A stretch of 64,000 bases of DNA from JADJOY01 sp046331705 [NCBI: bacterium] (GTDB taxonomy: Bacteria; JADJOY01), in contig JAXLQJ010000003.1 in the NCBI GenBank assembly GCA_046331705.1, forward strand, positions 216,332 through 280,331, given 5' to 3'. The translations under genes were made by a program, and so were the position numbers. The notes under the pieces are model-generated. The model was not told the DNA's origin. It saw only the letters and a program-made list of their open reading frames with translations, and did no database searches. Below are positions 21,062-30,791 of the stretch, one piece after another (within the stretch, counting starts at the first letter, position 1; every line of letters starts with the position of its first letter).

Positions 21062-21940
21062 TCACGCCGGTGACGAGGCGCGCTCGGATCGATCGGCGGC
21101 GGCCACCAAGCGGCAGTCCTCGCGCCAGCGCGCGAGCCCGTCGAGCTCCTCTGCGCGAAAGCGCGGCTGCCGGAGCTCGAGATCCGCGAAGTCGACCTGA
21201 TGCCCGTCGAACTCCGGTCCTTCGACACAGGCGAAGCGCATCCGACCGCCGACCAGCACGCGGCACGATCCGCACATACCCGTGCCGTCCACCATGATCG
21301 GGTTGAGGCTCACGACGGTCGGGATGCCACGCGGTCGCGTCAGCTCGGCGCACGCACGCATCATCGCGAGCGGGCCGACGGCGACCGCGCGATCGATCGC
21401 CGGGCCGGCGTCGAGCCGGCGAGCGAGCGCCTCGGTCACCCGACCACGCTCGCCCAGGCTGCCGTCCTCGGTGACGACGATCAGCTCGTCGCTCGCGGCA
21501 CGCAACCGATCCTGCCAGAACACCCGCGCGCGATCCCGGAAGCCCACCACGGTGGTGACGCGCGCGCCCGCCGCCCGGAACGCGCGAATCTGCGGGTAGA
21601 TCGGCGCCACGCCGAGGCCACCGCCCACCAGCACCACCGCGCGCACGGCGGGCACCTCGCTCGGCACGCCGAGCGGACCCGCCAAGGACGCGAGCACGGT
21701 CCCCTCGGGCGCGGCCATCATCTCCGCGGTGCTCTTGCCCGCGGCCAGAATCACGAGCGTCACGAGGCCACCGTCGGCGTCGATGTCGGCCAGGGTGAGT
21801 GGGATGCGCTCCGAGCCCTCGTGGAGCCTCACCATCACGAACTGACCGGCGCGCGCGGCCCGCGCGAGATCGCGCGCCTCGACGTCCCATTGGAACGTGT
21901 CGGGCGTGAGCGTCACGCGCCGCAACACTCGCGCAGTCAT
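21062..21940 (-). CDS. NfnA/SudB-like ferredoxin-NADP reductase subunit
   Basis: 292 residues. FNR-like architecture: FAD-binding beta barrel with AGQFVMVRLHEGSERIPLTL (the RxPLT flavin motif), NAD(P) fold with VVLVGGGLGVAPIYPQIRAF, then a C-terminal [2Fe-2S] segment GMCGSCRVLVGGRMRFACVEGPEFDGHQVDF, which is the hallmark of sulfide dehydrogenase SudB and NfnA rather than ordinary FNR. These proteins pair with a GltD-like NfnB/SudA; a GltD-like partner is encoded 11.6 kb away at 7970. Likely role: NADH- and ferredoxin-linked transhydrogenase or a related redox step. ATG 21940 has GGAG seven bases upstream. A strong hairpin separates it from the upstream PhyH gene. Confidence 0.88.
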   Translation of the reverse strand: MTARVLRRVTLTPDTFQWDVEARDLARAARAGQFVMVRLHEGSERIPLTLADIDADGGLVTLVILAAGKSTAEMMAAPEGTVLASLAGPLGVPSEVPAVRAVVLVGGGLGVAPIYPQIRAFRAAGARVTTVVGFRDRARVFWQDRLRAASDELIVVTEDGSLGERGRVTEALARRLDAGPAIDRAVAVGPLAMMRACAELTRPRGIPTVVSLNPIMVDGTGMCGSCRVLVGGRMRFACVEGPEFDGHQVDFADLELRQPRFRAEELDGLARWREDCRLVAAADRSERASSPA

Positions 21941-22005
21941 GCTCGATCTCCACGGCCACCGTCGTGGCGTGGCAGCGGCGGCCAGGATAGCCGCTCGCGA
22001 GCGAA

Positions 22006-22044
22006 CGCATCCTCGGGCAGGAGCGACGCCCGCCCGAGGATGCG
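22006..22044 (-). terminator. Long perfect hairpin after the PhyH gene
   Basis: A 13-base-pair perfect stem, CGCATCCTCGGGC at 22006-22018 against GCCCGAGGATGCG at 22032-22044, with a 13-base loop, lying 17 bases beyond the stop of the PhyH gene on the minus strand. Only two T residues follow, so it may be a terminator of moderate strength or an RNA-stabilising hairpin. Confidence 0.55.
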
Positions 22045-22061
22045 AGGGACGACGTGCCGGC

Positions 22062-23147
22062 TCAGTACCCCATGAGCCCGCGCTTCGGCCGGGCCATCGC
22101 CTGCATCTGGGTACCGTCGAAGGTCGGCACGACGACCTTGTTGGGGCCGCCTTGCGTGCCGTGAACGAGGACCGGGAAGCGGTCCTCCTGCATGGTCATC
22201 ACCGGACTCGCGTATCCGAACGTGATCGCGCCGCGCCGGTTCTGGGTGGTGTTGCCCGGCGCGACGTGGATGAGGTCCTCGCGGAAGATGTAGAACTCGC
22301 CCGGCTTGCAGACCATCGGGACCTTCTCGAGCGGGATCCGCTTCACGTTCTCCACCGTGCACTTGTTCACGTTCGGTCCCACGTAGGGCGTCATCATCTC
22401 CTGCTCGGCTCGCGTCAGGCCGGAGAGCGGCGGCGCCCGGAACGTGTTGGGCTTGGTGGCGCTGAAGAGGCTCACGAAGGCACGACCGAGGCGCTGCGCC
22501 CATCCGAACGCGCGCAGCAAGCCGCACAGCATGCCCCACTGGCTGCGCGAGATCTTCCAGCGGCCGAGCTGAAGGTGTTCCAGGTTGTACTCTTCGAGGA
22601 ACGTGCGCGTCGGATACATCGCGAGATCGACGGGCGCAGTGCGCGGCTCGCGCTCGTGATCCCAGCGCACGTACCACGTGCGCGGGAACGCCCACAGGCA
22701 GCCGCTCTCGGGAGTGGCATCGTCGAGCGCCACCCAGATCGCCAACACTGGCACCGGCTTCACCGGGCCCGGCACGGTCGGCCAGGTCTGGTCGATGCGC
22801 CCGTCGCGATGCACACCGGTCGCGGGCGCGCCCGGCGGCTTCGAGAACGTCCACGCCCGCCACAGCAACACGTCGTTGCCGAGGATGTCGGCGATGCGCT
22901 CGACCACGTTGGGGTTCGAGGCGATCTTGAACACCGGCTCGCTGACCATGTGGGCATCCATGGTCAGGTTCGCCCACGGCGGCCCCTTCGGATCGTCGAG
23001 CAACGGCTGAAGCTGCTCACGCAGCTTGGCCATCTCCTCCGGTGTGCAGAGTTGGTAGGGACCGATCCAGCCCTCGCGATGAAACTGCTCGATCTCGGCC
23101 TGGCTCAGCATGAGCGGGCCCTGGGTGGTTCGGTCGTGGCTGCACAT
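22062..23147 (-). CDS. Phytanoyl-CoA dioxygenase (PhyH) family protein
   Basis: 361 residues. PhyH-type Fe(II)/2-oxoglutarate dioxygenases bind iron with an HxD...H triad and 2OG with a later Arg. Here GVHRDG gives H113/D115, EDLIHVAPGN gives H294 and NRRGAITFGYA supplies the Arg near 304-305. DDATPESGCLWAFPRTW is the typical strand before the second half. Substrates in this family range from acyl-CoA to secondary metabolites, so the substrate is unknown. ATG 23147 is fixed by GGAGGA eight bases upstream; the 18-residue longer frame is not needed. An insert of about 90 residues (roughly 180-270) with Arg/Trp/Leu-rich helices separates the two halves. Confidence 0.88.
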   Translation of the reverse strand: MCSHDRTTQGPLMLSQAEIEQFHREGWIGPYQLCTPEEMAKLREQLQPLLDDPKGPPWANLTMDAHMVSEPVFKIASNPNVVERIADILGNDVLLWRAWTFSKPPGAPATGVHRDGRIDQTWPTVPGPVKPVPVLAIWVALDDATPESGCLWAFPRTWYVRWDHEREPRTAPVDLAMYPTRTFLEEYNLEHLQLGRWKISRSQWGMLCGLLRAFGWAQRLGRAFVSLFSATKPNTFRAPPLSGLTRAEQEMMTPYVGPNVNKCTVENVKRIPLEKVPMVCKPGEFYIFREDLIHVAPGNTTQNRRGAITFGYASPVMTMQEDRFPVLVHGTQGGPNKVVVPTFDGTQMQAMARPKRGLMGY

Positions 23148-23252
23148 GGATCTCGTCCTCCGGCGGATGGGTGAAAAAAGCGAATCGAGTGAGTGCCGCA
23201 AACCCGATGCCCAAACGCGGATACCGGCGCGGCGCGCCTGCCGGCAGCGCGC

Positions 23253-25730
23253 TCAGGTCGCCATGTCGCCGAGCTGGCTTCCGCCCGCGAGCGTGGCGAG
23301 GCGCGCGCACGCGACCGCGGCCTGCCCCACGGCGAGCCCGGCGTCGGTGGCCGGTATGCGCTCGGCGACGAGCACGGAAAGCCCGTCCGACTCGAGCCGA
23401 TGCTTCAACGATTCCAAAAGGATGCGGTGTACGGTCGCGTTCCCCGACAGGGCCACCGTGGTCACCCCGGTGAAGCGCGAGAGACGGGATGCCGCGTCGC
23501 CCACGCGGCCCGCGAGCGCGTGTAGAAACGCGAGCGCGATGTGACCTGGATCACGCCCCATCAGGCGCTCGCGAACCACGTCTCGAATGAGCGGCAGCGT
23601 GTCGATGATCGCGAGCGGAATCGCTGCGTGCATGGCGTCGTCACTCGTCGGTGACGATGGCGAGTTGCGCGTTACGGCACCTTCGGCGGCGAAGGCACTC
23701 TCCCCCGGGCCCAGTGCCCGCCGCGCCAGTGCGTCGAGCCTGCGCGCGGGTTCGCCGTCGTAGCCGCTGCTGCGCGCGAGCCCGAGGATCGCGGCCACGG
23801 CGTCGAGCAGCCGCGCGCACGAGGTCGTACGCGGTGCCGCGCGCTCGCCGCGCCGCGATTGGGCTCGCACCGACGCCAGCACCGCCGGCCCCACCCCGTC
23901 GACGACACCGAGCGCCTCGGCCAGCGCGCGATCGGGAAACGCCGCCTCGAGCGCCGACACCGCCATCCGCCACGGCTCCCGCAGCGACGCCTCGCCTCCC
24001 GGCATCGTGAGCGGCGTGAAGCGCGCCACGCGCCGGCAATCGCGCAGATCTCCGAGCAGGATCTCGCCGCCCCACAGCGTGCCGTCGGGCCCCACCGCCG
24101 CGTCGTCGAGAACGATGCCCAGCACGGCATCGCGAACCCCGTGATCGACGAGCACGCCCGCGAGGTGCGCGTGATGGTGCTGCACGCCGAGATCCGGCAC
24201 ACCGAGCTCGAGCGCCAGCCGCGTGCTCACGCAATCGGGCTCCAGATCGTGCACGACCAGGTCGGGCCACACGTCCAGGATGCGCGCGTGGTGTGCGACG
24301 CTCGCCACCAGCTCGCCCATGGCGTCCCCGTCGTGAAGGTCGCCCACGTGCGGCAAGAGATGTGCGCGCCCGCCGCCTGCGAGGACCGGGGCGTTGTCTC
24401 GATCCCCCCCGATCGCCAGCACGTTCGTCCGTCCCTCCGGCAGCGCGAACGAGGCCGGCGTCGCGCCACGACCGAGACGGAGCGGCCGCGGCTTGCCAGC
24501 CAGGGGAGCGAGCACGGAATCCACCTGGCGGCGCGCCACCGGCCGATCGTGGATCAGGTAGGCATCGGCGACGCCGCCTCCGCTCGTGGGCGCAGCGCCG
24601 TCGCCGACCCGCAGCGACGGATGCGCGCCCGGCGCCGCGGCCAGCGCGCACACCCGCGCTTCCGCGAGCAGCAACACCTCGAGCGGCGTGCTGGGCAGCA
24701 TGACGCCGATCTCGCCCAGCCCCGGTGCCAGCGCAGCCGCGACGCCGCTCGACTCGCGAAGCGGCAGCACCACCATCGGCCGCGTCGCTCCCTCGAGCGC
24801 CGCGCGATGCTCGCCCACGTCCACGATGGCGCGCGCACGCCGCAGATCCGCCACCACGACCGCGAACGGCTCGGTCGGCCGGCCGGTCCGCTCGCGCAGC
24901 CGCGCGACCGCAGCCGCGCTGGTCGCATCCACCATCCAGCGAACGGCGCCGTAGCTCTCCACCCCCACGATCGCGCCACGCCGGAGCAAGCCCGCCGCCG
25001 CGCGCAACGGGTCGTCGCGACGGCGCACGCGCTGGCCGAGCTCGCGGTGAGCGGGCTCGGGAAGCACCAACCGCAGGCTGGGGCCGCATTCGGGGCACGC
25101 GACGTTCTGCGCGTGGAAGCGACGGTCCGTCGGGTTCGCGTATTCCGCGCGACAGCGCGCGCACGGCTCGAATCGGTCCATCGTGGTGCGGCAGCGATCG
25201 TAGGGAAGCTCGACGAGGATCGACGAGCGCGGACCGCACGCGGCGCATTGGGTGAACGCGTAGCGATGGCGTCGGTCGCCGGGGTCGAGGATCTCGCGCG
25301 CGCACGCGGCGCAGATCGGCCGGTCGGGCGGCATCTCGACGGCCCGCTCGCCGAGCACGCTCGCGGCGATCCGGAAATCGCGCTCGAGGCCGGGCGGTCG
25401 GATCGTGGAGCGCGCCGCGTCGAGCCGCGCGCCTTCGGGTGCCTCGCGCGCCAGCGCCGCCGCGAACGACTCGGCGCGTTCGATCCGTCCCTGGACCTCG
25501 ATCTCCGTCCCCGAGCCCCGATGGCGCACGAATCCCGTGAGCCCGTGGGCCGCGGCAAGCCGCTGCACGAACGCTCGGAAACCCACGCCTTGAACGAGGC
25601 CCTCGATCTCGATCCGGCGGCGCGTTCGCAGGCCGACCGCCGGCGTGCGCTCACCGCCAGGCGCAGGCCGCGCGGCGCCCGAGGCGAAGCGCGGATCAGC
25701 AGGCGGCACGTCCGACGCTCGTCGAGTCAC
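23253..25730 (-). CDS. hypF: Carbamoyltransferase HypF, NiFe hydrogenase maturation
   Basis: 825 residues in HypF order: acylphosphatase-like domain (IEGLVQGVGFRAFVQRLA), two zinc-finger pairs (CAACAREILD ... TQCAACGPRS and CARCRAEYAN ... VACPECGPSL), a YrdC-like nucleotide domain, and a Kae1-like domain with QHHHAHLAGVLVDHG and the DDAAVGPDGTLWGGE loop. HypF makes carbamoyl-adenylate from carbamoyl phosphate and loads HypE, the source of the CN ligands of the NiFe site. The Kae1 C-terminal loop reads SGNATVH where SGGVFQN is usual. The GTG at 25730 overlaps the hydrogenase stop codon (GTGA), so hypF is the last gene of the hydrogenase operon. None of hypA-E is in the window. Length is slightly above the usual 750-790. 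Confidence 0.95.
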   Translation of the reverse strand: MTRRASDVPPADPRFASGAARPAPGGERTPAVGLRTRRRIEIEGLVQGVGFRAFVQRLAAAHGLTGFVRHRGSGTEIEVQGRIERAESFAAALAREAPEGARLDAARSTIRPPGLERDFRIAASVLGERAVEMPPDRPICAACAREILDPGDRRHRYAFTQCAACGPRSSILVELPYDRCRTTMDRFEPCARCRAEYANPTDRRFHAQNVACPECGPSLRLVLPEPAHRELGQRVRRRDDPLRAAAGLLRRGAIVGVESYGAVRWMVDATSAAAVARLRERTGRPTEPFAVVVADLRRARAIVDVGEHRAALEGATRPMVVLPLRESSGVAAALAPGLGEIGVMLPSTPLEVLLLAEARVCALAAAPGAHPSLRVGDGAAPTSGGGVADAYLIHDRPVARRQVDSVLAPLAGKPRPLRLGRGATPASFALPEGRTNVLAIGGDRDNAPVLAGGGRAHLLPHVGDLHDGDAMGELVASVAHHARILDVWPDLVVHDLEPDCVSTRLALELGVPDLGVQHHHAHLAGVLVDHGVRDAVLGIVLDDAAVGPDGTLWGGEILLGDLRDCRRVARFTPLTMPGGEASLREPWRMAVSALEAAFPDRALAEALGVVDGVGPAVLASVRAQSRRGERAAPRTTSCARLLDAVAAILGLARSSGYDGEPARRLDALARRALGPGESAFAAEGAVTRNSPSSPTSDDAMHAAIPLAIIDTLPLIRDVVRERLMGRDPGHIALAFLHALAGRVGDAASRLSRFTGVTTVALSGNATVHRILLESLKHRLESDGLSVLVAERIPATDAGLAVGQAAVACARLATLAGGSQLGDMAT

Positions 25731-27622
25731 GGCGCCCCACCGGTGGAGTCGATCGCCGTCACCACCGCGGTGCACCAGCGCTCGAGCTCGGCGTCGGACG
25801 CGTGCGTGGCATCGGCGCCCTCGCCGATCGCGAGCCCCACGAACCACGCCCGACGCGGCATGCGCCCGAGCGCACCCATCAACGCCACCCCTTCGGCGAC
25901 ACCGAAGCCGTGCGTCGACGTCACGGTCATCGGGTGCGCGCCGTCGCGCACCGCATCGAGAGGCCAGCGCACCACCGCGCCGCGCTCACCGCCGCGCACG
26001 GCGTCGACCACGATCAACGAGTCGCACCCAGCCGCGAGCTCGGCGAGCTCCGGCCCGGGCTCGCCGGTCGTCACGATCTCGAGCGCCGGCGCGCCGGGCT
26101 CGCTAGCCTCGCGCTCACGCAGCCGCTGAGCCACGACGAGACCCAGCCGATCCGCGCCACTCGCACTCCCGACGCACAGCACGCGTACCGAGCGGGCCGC
26201 GAGCGAGATCGGATCCGCGGCGCGCGAGACCATCCCCGTGGGCGCGCTCGCGTCGTCCCCGTGGGCCGCGACTCGCTCGCGGTCACCGTCGCCGGCGATC
26301 CGCTCCGCGGCGCCCGCGGCAGGAAGTCGATCGATCGTGAGCGTCAAGAAATGCGTCGCGCACGAGATGCACGGGTCGTAGTTCCGGATCACCACCTCAC
26401 ACGCGTGGGTCGCGTCGGCATGCGCGAGCTCGAGCAGATCGGGCGCGAGATCGCGCAGGTCGCGCTCGATGGTCGCCTGATTCTGCGAGGTCGGCGGCAC
26501 GATGCGGACGCTCTTCACGAGCCCCTCGTCGTCGAGCTCGAAGCGATGGAAGAGCGTTCCGCGCGGCGCCTCGGTCGCGCCGTACCCCACGCCCGCGCGG
26601 GGCGCGGCGGCGACGTACGGGACCTCGGGCGGCCGATACGCGGTCACGATGCGCAGCGCCTCCTCCACCGCGAAGAGCAGCTCGAGGCTCCGCGCGATGG
26701 CACCTTGCGCGGGATCGACGCACGGCACCGTGAAGCCGATCGCACGCGCGGCGCTCCGCGCCGTCTCGCCGAGCTTGTCGAAGGCGAGGCTCACCCGCGC
26801 GATCGGACCCACCAGGTAGGCACCGCGGCCGCGGATGCGCGCGTGAAGCGCCGTGGAATGCTCGACCTGCACCTCCTCGAAGGTCTGCTCCCAATCGGCG
26901 ACCGCCACGTCCAGACCGGCCGACGACACGAGCCGCCCTTCGTTGAGCGGGTACTCGCGGGGATGCCACAACGACACCAGCTCGACGTCGTCCAGCCGGC
27001 GGGGCCGGACCTCGAAGCGCACGACCCACGCCAAGAGCTCGAGGGCGCGCTCGCGCGCCCGCTCCAGCTCGGGCAGCAGCGCGTTCAGCTCGGCGCGGGT
27101 CGGCACCCGCGTGAAGCCGCCGGGACGAGCCGAGACCGGATGGATCGCGCGCCCGCCCAGCACCTCCAGGAGGCGGTTGCCGAGGCGACGCAGCGCCAGC
27201 GCCCGCTCCACGTCCGCGGGATGATCGGCGGCCATCTCGACGACGCTCGGATAACCCAATGCGTCGGGCGCCGCGAGCATCGCCACGTGCAGCGCGTGGC
27301 TCTCGATCCACTCGCCGCAGTAGAAGAGCCGGCGCAGCTCGCGCACCTCGGGCGAGATCGCGACGCCGAGGATCGACTCGAGCGCGTGGAGCGCGCTCAT
27401 CTGATACGCGACCGGGCAGATGCCGCAGATCCGCGCCACGATGTCCGCCACTTCCAGGTAGCTGCGCCCCCGCAGCAATCCCTCGAAGAAGCGCGGCGGC
27501 TCGTGGATCGTGAGCCGCGCCTCGCGCACCACGCCACCCTCGATGGTCAAGTGGAGCGCGCCCTCGCCTTCCACGCGCGCGAGGTGCTCGACGCGGATGG
27601 TGCGTCGCTCACGCGAGGCCAT
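25727..27622 (-). CDS. hydA: NiFe hydrogenase large (alpha) subunit fused to a maturation-endopeptidase-like domain
   Basis: 631 residues. Residues 1-430 are a group 3-type NiFe large subunit: L1 motif RICGICPVAY (C66, C69) and L2 motif DPCISCATH (D416, C418, C421, H424) supply the four NiFe cysteines. In ordinary hydrogenases the chain ends a few to about 20 residues after L2 and this tail is clipped by a separate protease (HycI/HyaD family). Here the frame continues through a linker (425-478) into about 150 residues that resemble that protease: VRVLCVG at 480, D491 in SGADRLG, D540 in IVVDAV and H571 in STHGFG match the three metal ligands of HycI/HybD. No Shine-Dalgarno stands before the internal M464, so a true fusion is favoured. 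ATG 27622 overlaps the small-subunit gene by 14 bases. Cytosolic; H2 oxidation/evolution with NAD(P)H and possibly sulfur reduction. Confidence 0.93.
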   Translation of the reverse strand: MASRERRTIRVEHLARVEGEGALHLTIEGGVVREARLTIHEPPRFFEGLLRGRSYLEVADIVARICGICPVAYQMSALHALESILGVAISPEVRELRRLFYCGEWIESHALHVAMLAAPDALGYPSVVEMAADHPADVERALALRRLGNRLLEVLGGRAIHPVSARPGGFTRVPTRAELNALLPELERARERALELLAWVVRFEVRPRRLDDVELVSLWHPREYPLNEGRLVSSAGLDVAVADWEQTFEEVQVEHSTALHARIRGRGAYLVGPIARVSLAFDKLGETARSAARAIGFTVPCVDPAQGAIARSLELLFAVEEALRIVTAYRPPEVPYVAAAPRAGVGYGATEAPRGTLFHRFELDDEGLVKSVRIVPPTSQNQATIERDLRDLAPDLLELAHADATHACEVVIRNYDPCISCATHFLTLTIDRLPAAGAAERIAGDGDRERVAAHGDDASAPTGMVSRAADPISLAARSVRVLCVGSASGADRLGLVVAQRLREREASEPGAPALEIVTTGEPGPELAELAAGCDSLIVVDAVRGGERGAVVRWPLDAVRDGAHPMTVTSTHGFGVAEGVALMGALGRMPRRAWFVGLAIGEGADATHASDAELERWCTAVVTAIDSTGGAP

Positions 27623-28385
27623 CGGCCACCTCTCGGAACGGACGCAGGGCGCCGGTGATGCCGCGGAACTGACGCGCCACGTCCGCAGCGGGGATGCCCA
27701 TCGCGACGTAGCGATTCGCCAGGGTGCGCGGCTCGGCGCCTTCGCTGGGACCGAAGCAGCCGTAGCAATCGCGACCCATGGATGGGCAGAGCGCGCCGCA
27801 ACCGGTGCGCGTGACCGGTCCCAGGCACGGCAGGCCGCGCGTCACCACCACGCAGGTGCGGCCGAGCCGCTTGCAGTCGAGACAGAGATCGTGAGTCGGC
27901 AGATGCGGTCGCACGCCGCGCAGCACCTGGCCGAGCACCGTCGCCAGCTCGCCGGCGTCGATCGGACAACCCGAGATCTCGAAGTCGACCTTCACGTGCT
28001 CGGCGATGGGCGTCGACGTGGAGAGAGCCTGGATCCACTCGGGACGCGGATAGACGAGGCGCTTCCACGCCTCGACGTCCGCCCAGTTGCGCAACGCCTG
28101 AATCCCGCCCGCGGTCGCGCACGCGCCGATCGTCACCAGCGTGCGCGAGGCACGACGGATCTCGAGGATGCGCTCGACGTCGGCGGCGGTGGTGACGCTG
28201 CCCTCGACGAAGCCGAGCTCGTAAGGTCCCTCGAGGACGCGGCTCGACGCCTCGAGGAAGTGGGCGATCTCGACCTGACGCGCGAGCTCGAGCAGCCGCT
28301 CCTCCAGGTTCAGGAACGCCACCTGGCAACCGTCGCAGGACGCGAGCTTGAAGAGCGCGACCCGCGGGCGCGACGCGGCAGCCAT
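27609..28385 (-). CDS. hydD: NiFe hydrogenase small (delta) subunit, group 3 type
   Basis: 258 residues with no Tat signal, as expected for cytosolic group 3 enzymes. Cysteine sets for three [4Fe-4S] clusters are visible: proximal CDGC (C17, C20) with IGACATAGG and ISGCPID, then DLCLDCKRLGRTC and CLGPVTRTGCGALCPSMGRDCYGCFGP. It carries electrons from the NiFe site of the large subunit to the beta/gamma subunits. ATG 28385 shares a base with the stop of the gamma gene (TGATG), and the 3' end overlaps the large-subunit gene by 14 bases, so it is translationally coupled on both sides. Confidence 0.95.
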   Translation of the reverse strand: MAAASRPRVALFKLASCDGCQVAFLNLEERLLELARQVEIAHFLEASSRVLEGPYELGFVEGSVTTAADVERILEIRRASRTLVTIGACATAGGIQALRNWADVEAWKRLVYPRPEWIQALSTSTPIAEHVKVDFEISGCPIDAGELATVLGQVLRGVRPHLPTHDLCLDCKRLGRTCVVVTRGLPCLGPVTRTGCGALCPSMGRDCYGCFGPSEGAEPRTLANRYVAMGIPAADVARQFRGITGALRPFREVADGLA

Positions 28386-29211
28386 CAGAACCCCTCCGCG
28401 CCGAACCAGCGCCGCACCTCGGGATACGCGACGATCGGTCCGTCGCGGCACACGAACAGCGAGCCGATCTGGCAATGCCCGCAATGCCCCAGGCCGCAGC
28501 GCATGTTGCGCTCGAGCGAGAGGTAGATGGAGGCCGGATCGAGGCCCGCGAGCCGCAGCTTCTGGATCGCGAGCCGCATCATGATCTCGGGCCCGCACAT
28601 CAGCACCGCCGTGCGGCCGGGCTCGACCTCGATCTCGTCGAAGAGATCGAGCGGCACGCCCACGTGATACCGCCAGGTCTTGTCCGGCCGATCGACGGTG
28701 AGCAGCACCCGCGTGTTGGGCGTGTCCTTCCAGCGATCGAAGCGCTCGCGATAGAGCAAGTCCTGGGGCGTCTTCACGCCGTGCACGATCGTCAGCCGGC
28801 CATAGGACGCGCGCCGGCGGATCATGTACTCGACGGCGCCCCTCACCGGAGCGCAACCCAGGCCGCCGGTCACCACCACCACGTCGTGACCGACGATGGC
28901 GTCGAGCGGCCACGGCTTGCCGTAGGGACCGCGCAGCCCCAGCACGTCGCCCTTCTCCACCGATTCGAGGGCGCTGGTGATGCGCCCCACGATCCGCACC
29001 GTGTGGTCGAAGCCGTCGCGGTCGGCGGGATCGGACGAGATCGAGATCGGCACCTCGCCCGCCCCGAAGACGTACAGCATGTTGAACTGGCCGGGCTGGA
29101 ACGCGAAGCGCTCGTGGACGGCGGGGTCCACGAAACGCATGCGGAACGTGAAGATCCCCTCGGCGTCGGGCCGCTTCTCGACGATTCGCGCCGGGTGGAT
29201 GCGGTACGGGT

Positions 29212-29215
<4 letters not shown>
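28385..29215 (-). CDS. hydG: Hydrogenase gamma subunit (FAD/NAD(P)H diaphorase)
   Basis: 276 residues, FNR-like as in sulfhydrogenase gamma and anaerobic sulfite reductase B: FAD barrel with FQPGQFNMLYVFGAGEVPISI, NAD(P) fold with VVVVTGGLGCAPVRGAVEYM, LMCGPEIMM near the C-terminal third, and a [2Fe-2S] segment MRCGLGHCGHCQIGSLFVCRDGP. It connects the hydrogenase to NAD(P)H. The GTG at 29215 overlaps the stop of the beta gene (GTGA). The partner genes on both sides and the gamma-type cluster motif place the enzyme in the group 3b (NADP-linked, sulfhydrogenase) class rather than the Hox (3d) class. Confidence 0.93.
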
Positions 29216-30315
<1,100 letters not shown>

Positions 30316-30791
30316 GGCCAGAGGCGCTGCGACGGACTCGAGCGGCGCCCCCGGTCCTGGTGCAATCCACACACCGGCACGGGAAGACCGCTGCGGCTCG
30401 GCCGCCCGCGACGCGGTCGATCGGATTCCATTCGCGCCCATTCCCTCCGGCTGCGCGCTTCCGCCCAGACGTCGAGGACGCGACCGCAGGATTCGCTTCG
30501 GTGCGTGGGCGAATGCCGCTGGCCCGCCCCGCGCCGGCGCGAGCGCCACCGAACGCCAACGGGACCGGGATCACGCGCTCGCGGCGCGCGCGGTCGCGCG
30601 AAACCGATAGCCGGATTCCCGGACAGGGTCGGCGACAATTCCGCGGGTGGGTGTCGTTCGCGTGAGCGGATCGGATCCCTTGGACGGCCAAACACGTAAC
30701 GGGCTCGTAACGGGCATAGCCAACGCGTTACCCTGCATCGCCCCCGCGAGGATCGAGCGCGGCTTCGCTCGGTGACGAGGGTGACCCGCCA
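30316..30791. promoter_or_regulatory. Intergenic region before the hydrogenase operon, with CCCGTTACG repeats
   Basis: A 476-base region between the hydB start and the stop of the gene at 30792, both minus strand, so it should contain the hydrogenase promoter. On the plus strand CGTAACGGG occurs at 30695-30703 and again at 30706-30714, exactly 11 bases apart, with a related inverted GCGTTACCC at 30725-30733. One helical turn spacing is typical of regulator sites, although the repeats are about 380 bases from the hydB start. No coding frame or RNA gene is convincing here. Confidence 0.4.

Noticed and set aside
26231-26233. Internal ATG (M464) as a separate start for the protease-like domain of the hydrogenase large subunit
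   Set aside because: GGGG directly touches the ATG, too close for a ribosome-binding site, and the frame is continuous with the large subunit; a fusion is the simpler reading.
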